A DNA stretch of 50,674 nucleotides from Candidatus Zambryskiibacteriota bacterium (lineage in GTDB: Bacteria; Patescibacteriota; Minisyncoccia; Phycocordibacterales; DATDWN01): NCBI GenBank assembly GCA_023267045.1, contig JAHFOB010000005.1, forward strand, positions 1-50,674. The letters run 5' to 3'. Shown piece by piece: positions 40,447-47,944 of this stretch. Position 1 is the first letter of the stretch. Each line of letters starts with the position of its first letter. The notes below the pieces were generated by a model. That model did not search any database, had not been told where the DNA came from, and saw only the letters and a list, made by a program, of their open reading frames with translations. Made by a program: the position numbers and the translations under genes.

Positions 40447-41430
40447 ATGAAGTTCAATAAAATCTTCAACGCTTTTCCTCCACCCAAATTTCTTGACATT
40501 CCTTTTGCTGGCCTGTCGATTTCTGACTCTGCAGTTAGAGTTGTCCAGTTTAGCAAAAAAAGAGGCAAGCTAAGTATTCAAAAACACGGAGAAAAAACTC
40601 TATCTCCAGGAGTCGTTACATCTGGGCAAATAAATAACAAAGACGAACTCGTAAAAGTTATCCAAGATTTAAAAAAAGAACTCAACCTAGATTACGTCAG
40701 AGTTTCTTTACCAGAAGAAAAAGCATATCTTTTTACAGCCAAAATTCCTGTAGTAGGGAAAAAAGAAGTTCGAAGTGCAATTGAGTCAAAAATAGAAGAA
40801 AATGTACCGGTTCCACCAGGAGAACTGACTTTTGACTACAGACTTTTTTATCATAAAGAAAAAGAACACTTGGATGTGGTTGTTTCAAACTTGCCGATAA
40901 GTGTTGTCCAAACTTATGTTGATATAATACAAAATTCAAACTTGTCACTCCTTTCTTTGGAAATAGAATCTCAAGCAATAATTCGTTCTGTTGTTCATAG
41001 CAACAGTCTCGGTACAGTTTTAATTATTAATTTTGGTCCAGAAAAAGTTGGTTTATACGTTGCTAGTTTCGGAGTAGTTCGTTTTACTTCAACTGTTCAA
41101 ATAAAAGGCAATTTTACCAAAGATAATATGGAAAACAATCAAGGTCTTTTACTGCAGGAATTGAAAAAACTAAACATTTATTGGCATACACTAAAAGAAA
41201 ACATAGATAAACCAGACATGCAAATAACTCAAATAATTGTTTGTGGGGAAAACTTTGATGAATCTATTGTCACATATCTGTCATCACACAATTCCACTCC
41301 TGTTGTAATGGGCAATGTCTGGGTGAATGCTTTTGATGTCAATAAAGAAGTCCCAGATATTTCATTTAACGACTCTCTACGTTTTGCTGGGGCGGTTGGG
41401 CTGGCTCTTCCAAATGATATTTTAATTTAA
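40447..41430 (+). CDS. pilM: Type IV pilus assembly protein PilM
   Basis: 327 residues. Actin-like ATPase of the inner-membrane platform: FAGLSISDSAVRVVQFSKK (phosphate-1 region), SAIESKIEENVPVPPGELTFDY, LIINFGPEKVGLYV, and the final FAGAVGLAL. It binds the cytoplasmic tail of PilN. It starts an operon with pilN, pilO and a small membrane protein. Confidence 0.88.
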   Translation: MKFNKIFNAFPPPKFLDIPFAGLSISDSAVRVVQFSKKRGKLSIQKHGEKTLSPGVVTSGQINNKDELVKVIQDLKKELNLDYVRVSLPEEKAYLFTAKIPVVGKKEVRSAIESKIEENVPVPPGELTFDYRLFYHKEKEHLDVVVSNLPISVVQTYVDIIQNSNLSLLSLEIESQAIIRSVVHSNSLGTVLIINFGPEKVGLYVASFGVVRFTSTVQIKGNFTKDNMENNQGLLLQELKKLNIYWHTLKENIDKPDMQITQIIVCGENFDESIVTYLSSHNSTPVVMGNVWVNAFDVNKEVPDISFNDSLRFAGAVGLALPNDILI

Positions 41431-41434
41431 AATC

Positions 41435-41974
41435 ATGTTCAATCTTCTCCCAGAAAATTTGAAAGATAAAATAAAATCAGAATACAGGGCTCGCAGATTT
41501 ATTATTATTCTTTTTTTCATAATATCACTGCAGGCTACTTTTTTGGTCTTTCTATTTCCGTCTTGGTTCATATCTTTTTCTCGTGAGAAAACTTCGATCT
41601 CGAGGTCTGATCAGGCTAATGCCTATTTTGCCATTCTGGATTCTACTAACGTTGTTTCTCTAGTCAAAAGCATAAACACCAGACTAAGAATCATCGACAA
41701 TGAATTATCATACGTTAAAGCTACACCGTATATAAATGTTGTTATTTCAGAAAAACCAAGCTCCTTAAAAATAAATAAACTTTCTTTTATTGCTACATCA
41801 GCAACATCAAGCACGCTTTTTATTGGAGGCAACTCTGTTTCTCGAGAATCACTAGTTTTATTTGTTAAAAGTTTGCAGGATTCAAAAATGTTTAATACGG
41901 TCGATTTGCCGATATCAAATCTGGCAAAAGATAAAAATATTGATTTTACAGTTAATTTAAGTTTTCAAATATAA
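41435..41974 (+). CDS. pilN: PilN-like pilus assembly protein
   Basis: 179 residues. A short cytoplasmic N-terminus (MFNLLPENLKDKI), one membrane helix (FIIILFFIISLQATFLVFLF, about 23-42), a coiled region and a ferredoxin-like C-terminal domain. The LLP motif near the N-terminus is the PilM-binding segment known for PilN. It begins 4 nt after pilM. Confidence 0.75.
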   Translation: MFNLLPENLKDKIKSEYRARRFIIILFFIISLQATFLVFLFPSWFISFSREKTSISRSDQANAYFAILDSTNVVSLVKSINTRLRIIDNELSYVKATPYINVVISEKPSSLKINKLSFIATSATSSTLFIGGNSVSRESLVLFVKSLQDSKMFNTVDLPISNLAKDKNIDFTVNLSFQI

Positions 41975-41978
41975 AGAC

Positions 41979-42542
41979 ATGAGAGGATTAAGATCTTTCA
42001 AAATAATACTGATCGTCATGGCAATATGTTCCTTCTCTATTTTTGTAGCAGACTATTTTCTTTTTCGTGACATTAAAATAAAAAATGAACACATTTCTAG
42101 TCTTGAAAACGATTTATCTTTGCAGGACAAAAGACAAGAATATTTGGTTTCAACCCAAAAACTAGTAAAGAGTGTTGAACAAGATATTGCCAACATAAAC
42201 AATTCGATTATTCCAAAACAAAATGATGTTAAGTTTATTGAAGGTATAGAAACTATGGCAAAAGATAATAATCTTAAAATCGAAATCAATTCTTTGTTTA
42301 CACAAAATGATGAAGTAGCTTCCACCACAGCAACAATTCTTTCTATGAAAGTAAAAACTACTGGTGGTTGGTCAGGTACCTATAAATTTCTTGCTGAAAT
42401 AGAATCTCTTCCTTTCAAAATAAAAATTGGAAATATGACTATGTATAGTAGTAATATAGGTGGTGATGGTGCTGTTGTCGCCAAAAAAACAGCTTCTGTT
42501 TGGGAAGGATCTTTTGATATTAAAGTTTTGGAATACAAATAA
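41979..42542 (+). CDS. pilO: PilO-like pilus assembly protein
   Basis: 187 residues. One membrane helix at about 9-28 (ILIVMAICSFSIFVADYFLF), a coiled coil (HISSLENDLSLQDKRQEYL), then IPKQNDVKFIEGIETMAKDNNLKIEINSL and a ferredoxin-like domain. Pairs with PilN in the periplasm-facing alignment complex. The gene order fits the pilM/N/O cluster. Confidence 0.72.
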   Translation: MRGLRSFKIILIVMAICSFSIFVADYFLFRDIKIKNEHISSLENDLSLQDKRQEYLVSTQKLVKSVEQDIANINNSIIPKQNDVKFIEGIETMAKDNNLKIEINSLFTQNDEVASTTATILSMKVKTTGGWSGTYKFLAEIESLPFKIKIGNMTMYSSNIGGDGAVVAKKTASVWEGSFDIKVLEYK

Positions 42543-42543
42543 T

Positions 42544-42879
42544 ATGTCAAAAATATTTCAAAAAATAAAATATTTTTACCACAAAATAAGACACAAAAAA
42601 GAGTCTTATGAAAAATCGGGGACAAAACCTTCTCGAGATTGGAAAATGATAATTATACTAGCTCAAACGGCAGTATTTATTTTGGCTGGGGTTGCTTACT
42701 ATTATTACATTCAGATTGAGCAAGGTAAATTATATTTGGTTAAAAAAGGTTTGGGTAAAAATAATATTCAAATAAACTCTATTTTGTTCAAAAAAACAGT
42801 TGATGATTTTAATTCTCGTATGAGCACGTTTTCAGATATAACATCTGGTAAGGGCATACCAAAAGATCCATCGATTTAA
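42544..42879 (+). CDS. Small single-pass membrane protein of the pil operon
   Basis: 111 residues from ATG 42544, one base after the pilO stop (taatatg region); the earlier start in the track overlaps pilO. A basic N-terminus is followed by one helix (IIILAQTAVFILAGVAYYYYI, about 41-61) and a short outer part. The position is that of pilP in classic clusters, but no similarity to PilP is evident. Confidence 0.65.
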   Translation: MSKIFQKIKYFYHKIRHKKESYEKSGTKPSRDWKMIIILAQTAVFILAGVAYYYYIQIEQGKLYLVKKGLGKNNIQINSILFKKTVDDFNSRMSTFSDITSGKGIPKDPSI

Positions 42880-42918
42880 TTTCACAGCTTGTCACTATTG
42901 TGGTAATGTGTTGTCAAT

Positions 42919-42990
42919 GCTCTCGTAGTTCAATGGACAGAACCACGGACTTCTAAGCCGTTGATGCAAGTTCGATTCTTGCCGAGAGCA
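42919..42990 (+). tRNA. tRNA-Arg (anticodon TCT)
   Basis: Acceptor gctctcg/cgagagc, D-arm gttc/gaac, anticodon loop cttctaa, T-arm gcaag ttcgatt cttgc. The base pair closing the anticodon loop is an A-G mismatch. CCA is not encoded. Confidence 0.9.
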
Positions 42991-43036
42991 CAAAATTCTT
43001 GATTATTAAGTAAATTTACGATAATGTTTACCCGTT

Positions 43037-43109
43037 GCGCGATTAGCTCAGTTGGTAGAGCAATTCATTTACACTGAATAGGTCGCAGGTTCGAGCCCTG
43101 CATCGCGCA
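43037..43109 (+). tRNA. tRNA-Val (anticodon TAC)
   Basis: Acceptor gcgcgat/atcgcgc, D-arm agctcagttggtagagc, anticodon stem-loop attca tttacac tgaat, T-loop ttcgagc. CCA is not encoded. Confidence 0.95.
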
Positions 43110-43136
43110 CACTTTTAAAAGTTCTATAAAATAATA

Positions 43137-43142
43137 TATAAT
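43137..43142 (+). promoter_or_regulatory. -10 element of uppS
   Basis: TATAAT ends 7 nt before ATG 43150 and includes the first two bases of ATG 43141. Confidence 0.5.
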
Positions 43143-43149
43143 GGACCGA

Positions 43150-43845
43150 ATGAAAATACCGAATTGCGTGGGGATCATTATGGATGGAAATCGTCGCTGG
43201 GCAAAAAATAAAGGGATAGTGGCTCTTAAAGGGCACTCCGCAGGTGGAGAAACTCTAAAGAAAACCGTGACATGGGCTAGAGACCTAGGTGTAAAACACA
43301 TTATTTTCTTTACATTTTCAACAGAAAACTGGAAAAGATCAGAAGAAGAGGTCTCGTATCTCTTAAACCTAATCAGAGAATTTTTGGAGAAAGAATTCGA
43401 ATATTTTAATAAAGAAGGTGGAGTTTTACACTTTGCGGGGGATTTGTCGCGCTTTTCACCAGATTTACAGAAAGTGCTTATGGATGCAAAAGAAAAAACG
43501 TCAAAAAATACTGGAGTCCATGTTTATTTTGCTTTGAACTACGGTGGACGAGCCGAAATACTTTCTGCTGTTAAAAAAATTGTAGAAGAGAATACCCAAA
43601 AAAATATACAGCCAGAAGATGTGACAGAAGAATATTTTGCTAAACATTTACAAACTGAAAACATGCCTGACCCAGATATTATTATCCGTACCTCTGGCGA
43701 GCAGAGACTGTCTGGTTTTTTGCCGTGGCAAGGAGTGTACTCAGAACTTTTTTTTACAAAAACTCTCTGGCCAGATTTTTCAAAAGAAGAGTTCGAGAAG
43801 ATTTTAGAAGAATACTCCAGCCGTGATCGAAGGATTGGTAAGTAA
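43150..43845 (+). CDS. uppS: Undecaprenyl diphosphate synthase (isoprenyl transferase)
   Basis: 231 residues from ATG 43150. Signature MDGNRRWAK (Asp is catalytic), GHSAGGETLKK, FTFSTENWKRS, ALNYGGRAEI and the Mg-binding end IIRTSGEQRLSGFLPWQGVYSE. It makes the C55 lipid carrier for wall synthesis, feeding the pathway that MurJ serves. I reject ATG 43141 of the track because it overlaps a TATAAT hexamer spaced for a start at 43150. Confidence 0.95.
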   Translation: MKIPNCVGIIMDGNRRWAKNKGIVALKGHSAGGETLKKTVTWARDLGVKHIIFFTFSTENWKRSEEEVSYLLNLIREFLEKEFEYFNKEGGVLHFAGDLSRFSPDLQKVLMDAKEKTSKNTGVHVYFALNYGGRAEILSAVKKIVEENTQKNIQPEDVTEEYFAKHLQTENMPDPDIIIRTSGEQRLSGFLPWQGVYSELFFTKTLWPDFSKEEFEKILEEYSSRDRRIGK

Positions 43846-43904
43846 ATAAAATTTTATAATTTATAATTTTTAAAAATTAAAAATTCAAAAATTAAAAATT
43901 ATTT

Positions 43905-44660
43905 ATGCAACCCGAAATACTATACGAAGACAAAGATGTATTGGCTATAAACAAGCCGTCTGGACTTGTTGTTCACCTCAGTAGTAGAGCAAAAGCTCAC
44001 TACGGGGCAAGCAGTGACGAAGAGCACACTTTGGTTGATTGGATTATGTCAAAATATCCAGAAATAAAAGAAGTCGGCGAGCCAGGAAAAACCCCAACAG
44101 GACAAATAATTTATCGTCCCGGCATTGTTCACAGACTAGACAGAGAAACTTCCGGAGTGATGTTGGTGGCAAAAAATCAAAAATCTTTTGAAAATTTGAA
44201 AGAGCAATTTCAGAAGCACGAAATAGAAAAAACCTATCATGCTTTTGTTAATGGAGAAATTAAAAATGAAGAGGGTGTGATAGATAGACCGATCGGTCGC
44301 AGTAGTAAAGATTTTCGTATGTGGTCAGCTCAACGTGGTGCTAGGGGAGAGATGCGAGAAGCTGTGACAAACTATAAGGTTATCTCTCGAAAGAAAATAA
44401 ATGCCCAAGGGTATTCCTTTATTGAAGTTCGTCCTAAAACTGGTAGAACACATCAGATACGTGTTCATTTCAAAGCCATTCATCATCCACTTGTTGCTGA
44501 CTCACTCTACGCTCCATCTACAGAAAATAGTCTTGGTTTCAAACGTCTAGCTTTGCATTCCTACATTGTTACTTTCAAAGATACAAAAGACAAAAGTCAT
44601 ACTGTTACAGCGCCATATCCGGAGGATTTTGAGAAAGCGATTAAAATTTTCAATTTTTAA
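43905..44660 (+). CDS. RluA-family 23S/tRNA pseudouridine synthase
   Basis: 251 residues. DVLAINKPSGLVVH, then the catalytic motif HRLDRETSGVMLVAK and FIEVRPKTGRTHQIRVHF. There is no S4 domain, so it is nearer the RluA/C type. After GLVVH an extra stretch of about 15 residues (LSSRAKAHYGASSDEE) is encoded by a palindrome of the same family as the intergenic one at 17008. The last residues and the stop codon are formed by the dispersed repeat at 44646. Confidence 0.9.
   Translation: MQPEILYEDKDVLAINKPSGLVVHLSSRAKAHYGASSDEEHTLVDWIMSKYPEIKEVGEPGKTPTGQIIYRPGIVHRLDRETSGVMLVAKNQKSFENLKEQFQKHEIEKTYHAFVNGEIKNEEGVIDRPIGRSSKDFRMWSAQRGARGEMREAVTNYKVISRKKINAQGYSFIEVRPKTGRTHQIRVHFKAIHHPLVADSLYAPSTENSLGFKRLALHSYIVTFKDTKDKSHTVTAPYPEDFEKAIKIFNF
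43978..44022. repeat. In-frame palindromic insert in the pseudouridine synthase gene
   Basis: agtagtagagc aaa agctcactacgggg c aag; the core is identical to the outer arms of the intergenic palindrome at 17008-17075. Confidence 0.75.
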
Positions 44661-44756
44661 TTTTGCAATTTTCAATCAATTTACAATGACCAAATTTCAC
44701 ACTGAAACATTGAAAATTCAATGAAAATTGATAATTGTAAATTAAAAATTATTTAG
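44646..44756. repeat. Dispersed AT-rich repeat, copy B
   Basis: Closely matches 27168-27280 (cattgaaaattcaatgaaaattg core and both flanks). Its left end supplies the stop codon of the pseudouridine synthase gene. Confidence 0.75.
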
Positions 44757-44807
44757 TCAGATTGTAATTTGCAAAGTTAGATTTAATATGTTAGCTTACT
44801 AATCACT

Positions 44808-45218
44808 ATGAAAGTAATAACTAAAGATGTGCAGTCTCCAGTCAAAGTGTCGGACAGAAAATCTTTTGATATTCGCTCGGGCGACACTGTTCGTGTTTGG
44901 CAGAAAATTCAAGAAAAAGATAAGACACGACTTCAGGCCTTTGAAGGCTTGGTTATTGCTGTAAAACATGGCAAGGAAGCAGGAGCGACATTTACTGTAC
45001 GACGTGTGGCATCAGGAGTCGGTGTTGAGAAAATTTTCCCACTTTATTCTCCAAACATTGATTCAATGGAAGTTTTGAAACGATCAAAAGTTAGACGAGC
45101 AAAGCTTTACCACGTTCGTGAAAAAGCAGCTAAAGAAATACGACGTCAGATGAGAAATATCACTGATTTACCAGATAACACTCCGGAAGTTGAGGCAGAA
45201 GCAGAAATTAAAGAATAA
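44808..45218 (+). CDS. rplS: 50S ribosomal protein L19
   Basis: 136 residues. [34 protein letters not shown], then [44 protein letters not shown] matches L19 closely; the acidic tail ([10 protein letters not shown]) is longer than usual. L19 sits at the 30S-50S interface. A TGT-tagctt about 10 nt before the ATG with TTGCAA 17 bp upstream is a possible promoter. Confidence 0.95.
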   Translation: MKVITKDVQSPVKVSDRKSFDIRSGDTVRVWQKIQEKDKTRLQAFEGLVIAVKHGKEAGATFTVRRVASGVGVEKIFPLYSPNIDSMEVLKRSKVRRAKLYHVREKAAKEIRRQMRNITDLPDNTPEVEAEAEIKE

Positions 45219-45221
45219 ATC

Positions 45222-45248
45222 AAAAAATACCCTCTCGGGTATTTTTTG
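45222..45248 (+). terminator. rplS terminator
   Basis: aaaatacc ctctc gggtatttttt. Confidence 0.85.
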
Positions 45249-45256
45249 AATTTTGG

Positions 45257-45338
45257 TGCCCAGGAGAGGACTCGAACCTCCACACCTTACGGCACACCCA
45301 CCTCAAGGGTGCTTGTCTACCAATTTCAACACCTGGGC
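45257..45338 (-). tRNA. tRNA-Leu (anticodon GAG)
   Basis: Acceptor gcccagg/cctgggc, anticodon stem-loop caccc ttgaggt gggtg, long variable arm (tgccgtaaggtg), T-loop ttcgagt. CCA is not encoded. Convergent with rplS. Confidence 0.93.
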
Positions 45339-45450
45339 CTGATACTATCGCAGTATATTCGATTTTTAACTTTATTTCAATAAAAGCTAGATTTTTAGTG
45401 ATTTTTCTGTTATAACTTAGAAATCCTCGGTTAATTTACGAGGCAAAATG

Positions 45451-45520
45451 GTGGCTATGGTGTAGTGGTAACACAGAAGCTTGTGGAGCTTTTATCTCCG
45501 GTTCAAATCCGGATAGCCAC
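45451..45520 (+). tRNA. tRNA-His (anticodon GTG)
   Basis: Acceptor tggctat/atagcca with the extra G-1 opposite C73, D-arm tgtagtggtaacaca, anticodon loop ttgtgga, T-arm ccgg ttcaaat ccgg. The last c of the acceptor is followed by cc, not CCA. Confidence 0.93.
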
Positions 45521-45565
45521 CCAAAAATAATGAATAAAATTCTATATAGTATTTTATGATTATAT

Positions 45566-45672
45566 TTTTGGAGTGTGCTGGGAGGAGTAATCTCCGAGCA
45601 GTGTACCCACGAAATTTTAATAAGCAAAGCGATGATAAAATTTCAGTGTCCCGAGGTAATCCGAGGGGTAAG
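45566..45672. repeat. Three-hairpin element upstream of the histidine-phosphatase-like gene
   Basis: tgctgggagg / tctccgagca; gaaatttta...taaaatttc; cccgagg taat ccgaggggt. It fills the gap between tRNA-His and the next gene. It may be another mobile palindrome or a structured leader. Confidence 0.45.
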
Positions 45673-45686
45673 AAAAATTAAAACAT

Positions 45687-46235
45687 ATGCCTATAAAAAT
45701 AACCTATTTTGTTCACGGGACAACAACAGATAATGAGAAAGAGATTTCATCTGGCTGGAAAGATGTTGAGCTATCTCAACTCGGCATTGAACAATCTATT
45801 GCTTTGAAAGATAAAACAAAAGACTATCACTTTGATGTTGTCTTTTGTTCTGACTTACAAAGAGCTGTGAAGTCAGCAGAATTAGCTTGGGAAGGAATGT
45901 ATCCTATTATTCCTGATAAAAGATTGAGAGAGTGTAATTATGGAAAGCTAAACGGAAGCCCTTCTGCAATTGTTGAACCAATGCAAGAGGAGGAATGTAT
46001 TACGAAACCTTTTCCTGAAGGCGAAAGCTATGAAGATGTAAAGTCCAGAATAGCTGACTTCCTTGAGTTTCTAAAAAGAAACTATGACAGAAAGAGTGTC
46101 GCTATAGTTGGGCACAAAGCACCTCAGCTTTCTTTAGATGTTTTACTGAAAGATAAGACTTGGAAACAAGCTCTGGCAGAAGATTGGAGAAAGACCAGAG
46201 CTTGGAAAGCAGGTTGGGAATATAATATTGAATAA
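45687..46235 (+). CDS. Histidine phosphatase superfamily protein with altered RHG motif
   Basis: 182 residues. The fold pattern is clear (ITYFVHGTTTDNEKE, DVVFCSDLQRAVKSAELAW, RLRECNYGKLNG, VAIVGHKAPQLSLDVLL). The phosphate-binding Arg before the catalytic His is Val here (VHG instead of RHG), while the second His (GHKAP) and the Arg in LQRAVKSA remain. It may have reduced or changed activity. The downstream kinase-like gene begins 2 nt after its stop, so the two probably work together on a small phosphorylated molecule. Confidence 0.75.
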   Translation: MPIKITYFVHGTTTDNEKEISSGWKDVELSQLGIEQSIALKDKTKDYHFDVVFCSDLQRAVKSAELAWEGMYPIIPDKRLRECNYGKLNGSPSAIVEPMQEEECITKPFPEGESYEDVKSRIADFLEFLKRNYDRKSVAIVGHKAPQLSLDVLLKDKTWKQALAEDWRKTRAWKAGWEYNIE

Positions 46236-46237
46236 TT

Positions 46238-46759
46238 ATGAAAAAGATTTTGATTACGGGAATACCGGGTTCGGGAAAATCTACAATAAGCAATGTGTTA
46301 AAAACAAAAAAGTATTATGTCATTGATGGTCTAAGAAAAATAGGACTTGCCTACTGGGCAGATAGGAGGACAGGGAAGAAAACAGTCTATGAATCAAGTG
46401 TCAACTTAGATTGGTTTCGTGAACATGTTTGGACTTGGGATGAATCAGTATTAAATAAATTACTGAAGGAAAACGACAGGGAGTTAGTTTTTGTTTGTGG
46501 TGTTGTTCCGTTGGAACCTAAAATATTCGAATATTTTGATAAGGTATTCTTGTTACGTATAACTACCGTACTTATTCGTCAACGTATTGAACAAAGAACT
46601 GAAAATGAGTTTTCGAAAAACCCCCATTTCGTTGATTGGGTTTTAAGTTGGTATGATGATTTTGAATCTCGTCTACTTAAATACGGGGCGATTCCAATTG
46701 ACGCTACTAAACCAGTTGCCGAGGTTGTTGATGAAATTTTATCTCAAAAGGTCCATTAG
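46238..46759 (+). CDS. P-loop nucleoside/nucleotide kinase-like protein
   Basis: 173 residues. Walker A GIPGSGKST (about 8-16), FVCGVVPLEPKIFEYFDKVFLLR as the Walker B strand region, and a lid-like segment RQRIEQRTENEFSKNPHF. The layout resembles adenylate-kinase-like AAA_17/18 proteins. The substrate is unknown. Cotranscribed with the phosphatase-like gene. Confidence 0.75.
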   Translation: MKKILITGIPGSGKSTISNVLKTKKYYVIDGLRKIGLAYWADRRTGKKTVYESSVNLDWFREHVWTWDESVLNKLLKENDRELVFVCGVVPLEPKIFEYFDKVFLLRITTVLIRQRIEQRTENEFSKNPHFVDWVLSWYDDFESRLLKYGAIPIDATKPVAEVVDEILSQKVH

Positions 46760-46780
46760 TCCTACTCAAAGATTCAAATA

Positions 46781-46891
46781 TTATAAAAGTTTCCCTGGAT
46801 TATTTTCTATTGATTTAATTAAAATCTTCTCATGTATCGATCTCAATTCTTGGAGTGTGATATCTCTTCCATCTAAGCGGACTAAAAAGTC
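46781..46891 (-). pseudogene. Possible gene fragment
   Basis: A minus-strand frame reads FLVRLDGRDITLQELRSIHE and on to a TAA at 46781, without a start codon and cut by a TGA upstream. It reads like a protein end but I recognise no family; it may be a decayed gene. Confidence 0.3.
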
Positions 46892-46961
46892 TCAAACAGG
46901 CTAAAACAAGGGCGAATTACAGCAACTAGATTTCACTCTATCTTTCTAGATATGGAAAGCG

Positions 46962-46967
46962 TACAAT
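46962..46967 (+). promoter_or_regulatory. -10 element of the DUF389 gene
   Basis: TACAAT, 7 nt before ATG 46975. Confidence 0.45.
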
Positions 46968-46974
46968 TATGAGC

Positions 46975-47625
46975 ATGTCTTTCATATTTGCATCACGTCG
47001 ATTTTCCACTGAAACAAAACGTGATGCAATTGTGACTCTTTTGGATAATACTGTTCCAGATCGGGATTTCTATCTTCTTGTTATTGGAGCAGTTGCGCTT
47101 GCAATAAGTGCTATATTTACCGATAGTATTGCTGTACTCATTGCCAGTATGATTGTCGCTCCGCTCGCGTATCCTATTTTAGGTTTGGGTCTTGGTATTA
47201 TTATCTCTGACCCACGCCTTGTTTTGCGTTGTGCCTTTATGCTAGGTATTTCTCTTGGAATTGCGATTTTATTTTCATGTATTGCCACATTTTTCTTTGG
47301 CCATGTTCGAGTTGATCCAGTTTTTATTTCTTTTGAATCAAATCTATATTTTGCAACTATCATCGCATTTATATCCGGCTTTATTGCTGCGTATGGACTA
47401 GTTCGCAGTAAAGTAGGTGGTGCAATGACCGGTATCGGCATTGCCGTATCGCTTATGCCACCACTCGTCATGACAGGCATTTCTTTTGCCGATGGAATAT
47501 TTGCATCAGTTTCTCCATGGCACACCTTTCTTGTTTTCCTACTTAACGTTCTTGGAATACTTGTGGGTAGTATGATCACATTTGGGCTCATGAGCTTTCG
47601 TCGTGTATATAAGCAAAAATTATAA
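46975..47625 (+). CDS. DUF389 family membrane protein
   Basis: 216 residues from ATG 46975 (MSFIFASRRFS); the track start 46969 lies between the -10 and the predicted transcription start. DUF389 signature: DFYLLVIGAVALAISAIFTDSIAVLIASMIVAPLAYPILGLGLGI, then five more hydrophobic helices and AVSLMPPLVMTGI. The function of the family is unknown, possibly transport. It is followed after 9 nt by mscL. Confidence 0.85.
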   Translation: MSFIFASRRFSTETKRDAIVTLLDNTVPDRDFYLLVIGAVALAISAIFTDSIAVLIASMIVAPLAYPILGLGLGIIISDPRLVLRCAFMLGISLGIAILFSCIATFFFGHVRVDPVFISFESNLYFATIIAFISGFIAAYGLVRSKVGGAMTGIGIAVSLMPPLVMTGISFADGIFASVSPWHTFLVFLLNVLGILVGSMITFGLMSFRRVYKQKL

Positions 47626-47634
47626 TCAAAAATT

Positions 47635-47943
47635 ATGGCGAAAAAATCATTTCTTACTGAGTTTCTTCAGTTTCTCAAAGAATACAGAGTGGTCTCTCTT
47701 ACCGTTGCTTTTATTATGGGGGAAGCAAGTACCAGCCTCGTTTCTTCGCTTGTTAAAGATGTGCTTTTGCCAATCGCTGCTCCGCTTATGTCGGCTGAGA
47801 CATGGAAAGAGGCCGTTTTTCATATAGGCCCTATAACCATTTCATACGGATCGTTTCTAGCTGACATTATAAATTTTCTGATTCTCGCAATAATTATTTT
47901 TGTTGTTGCTAAGAAAATTATTAAATTGGGAGGTAAAAAATAA
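47635..47943 (+). CDS. mscL: Large-conductance mechanosensitive channel MscL
   Basis: 102 residues, slightly short. Two membrane helices: the first with VVSLTVAFIMGEASTSLVSSLVKDVLLPI matches the pore helix pattern of MscL, the second is DIINFLILAIIIFVVAKKIIKL. The channel releases solutes on hypo-osmotic shock. Cotranscribed with the DUF389 gene and the FN3 protein, whose ATG lies 1 nt after its stop. Confidence 0.85.
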   Translation: MAKKSFLTEFLQFLKEYRVVSLTVAFIMGEASTSLVSSLVKDVLLPIAAPLMSAETWKEAVFHIGPITISYGSFLADIINFLILAIIIFVVAKKIIKLGGKK

Positions 47944-47944
47944 T

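Noticed and set aside
43065-43301. Minus-strand ORF over tRNA-Val and uppS
   Set aside because: It contains the antisense of a tRNA and lies opposite the conserved uppS N-terminus.
45566-45672. T-box or other riboswitch ahead of the phosphatase-like gene
   Set aside because: Three hairpins are present but no T-box sequence, specifier loop or known ligand core; a palindromic element is the simpler reading.
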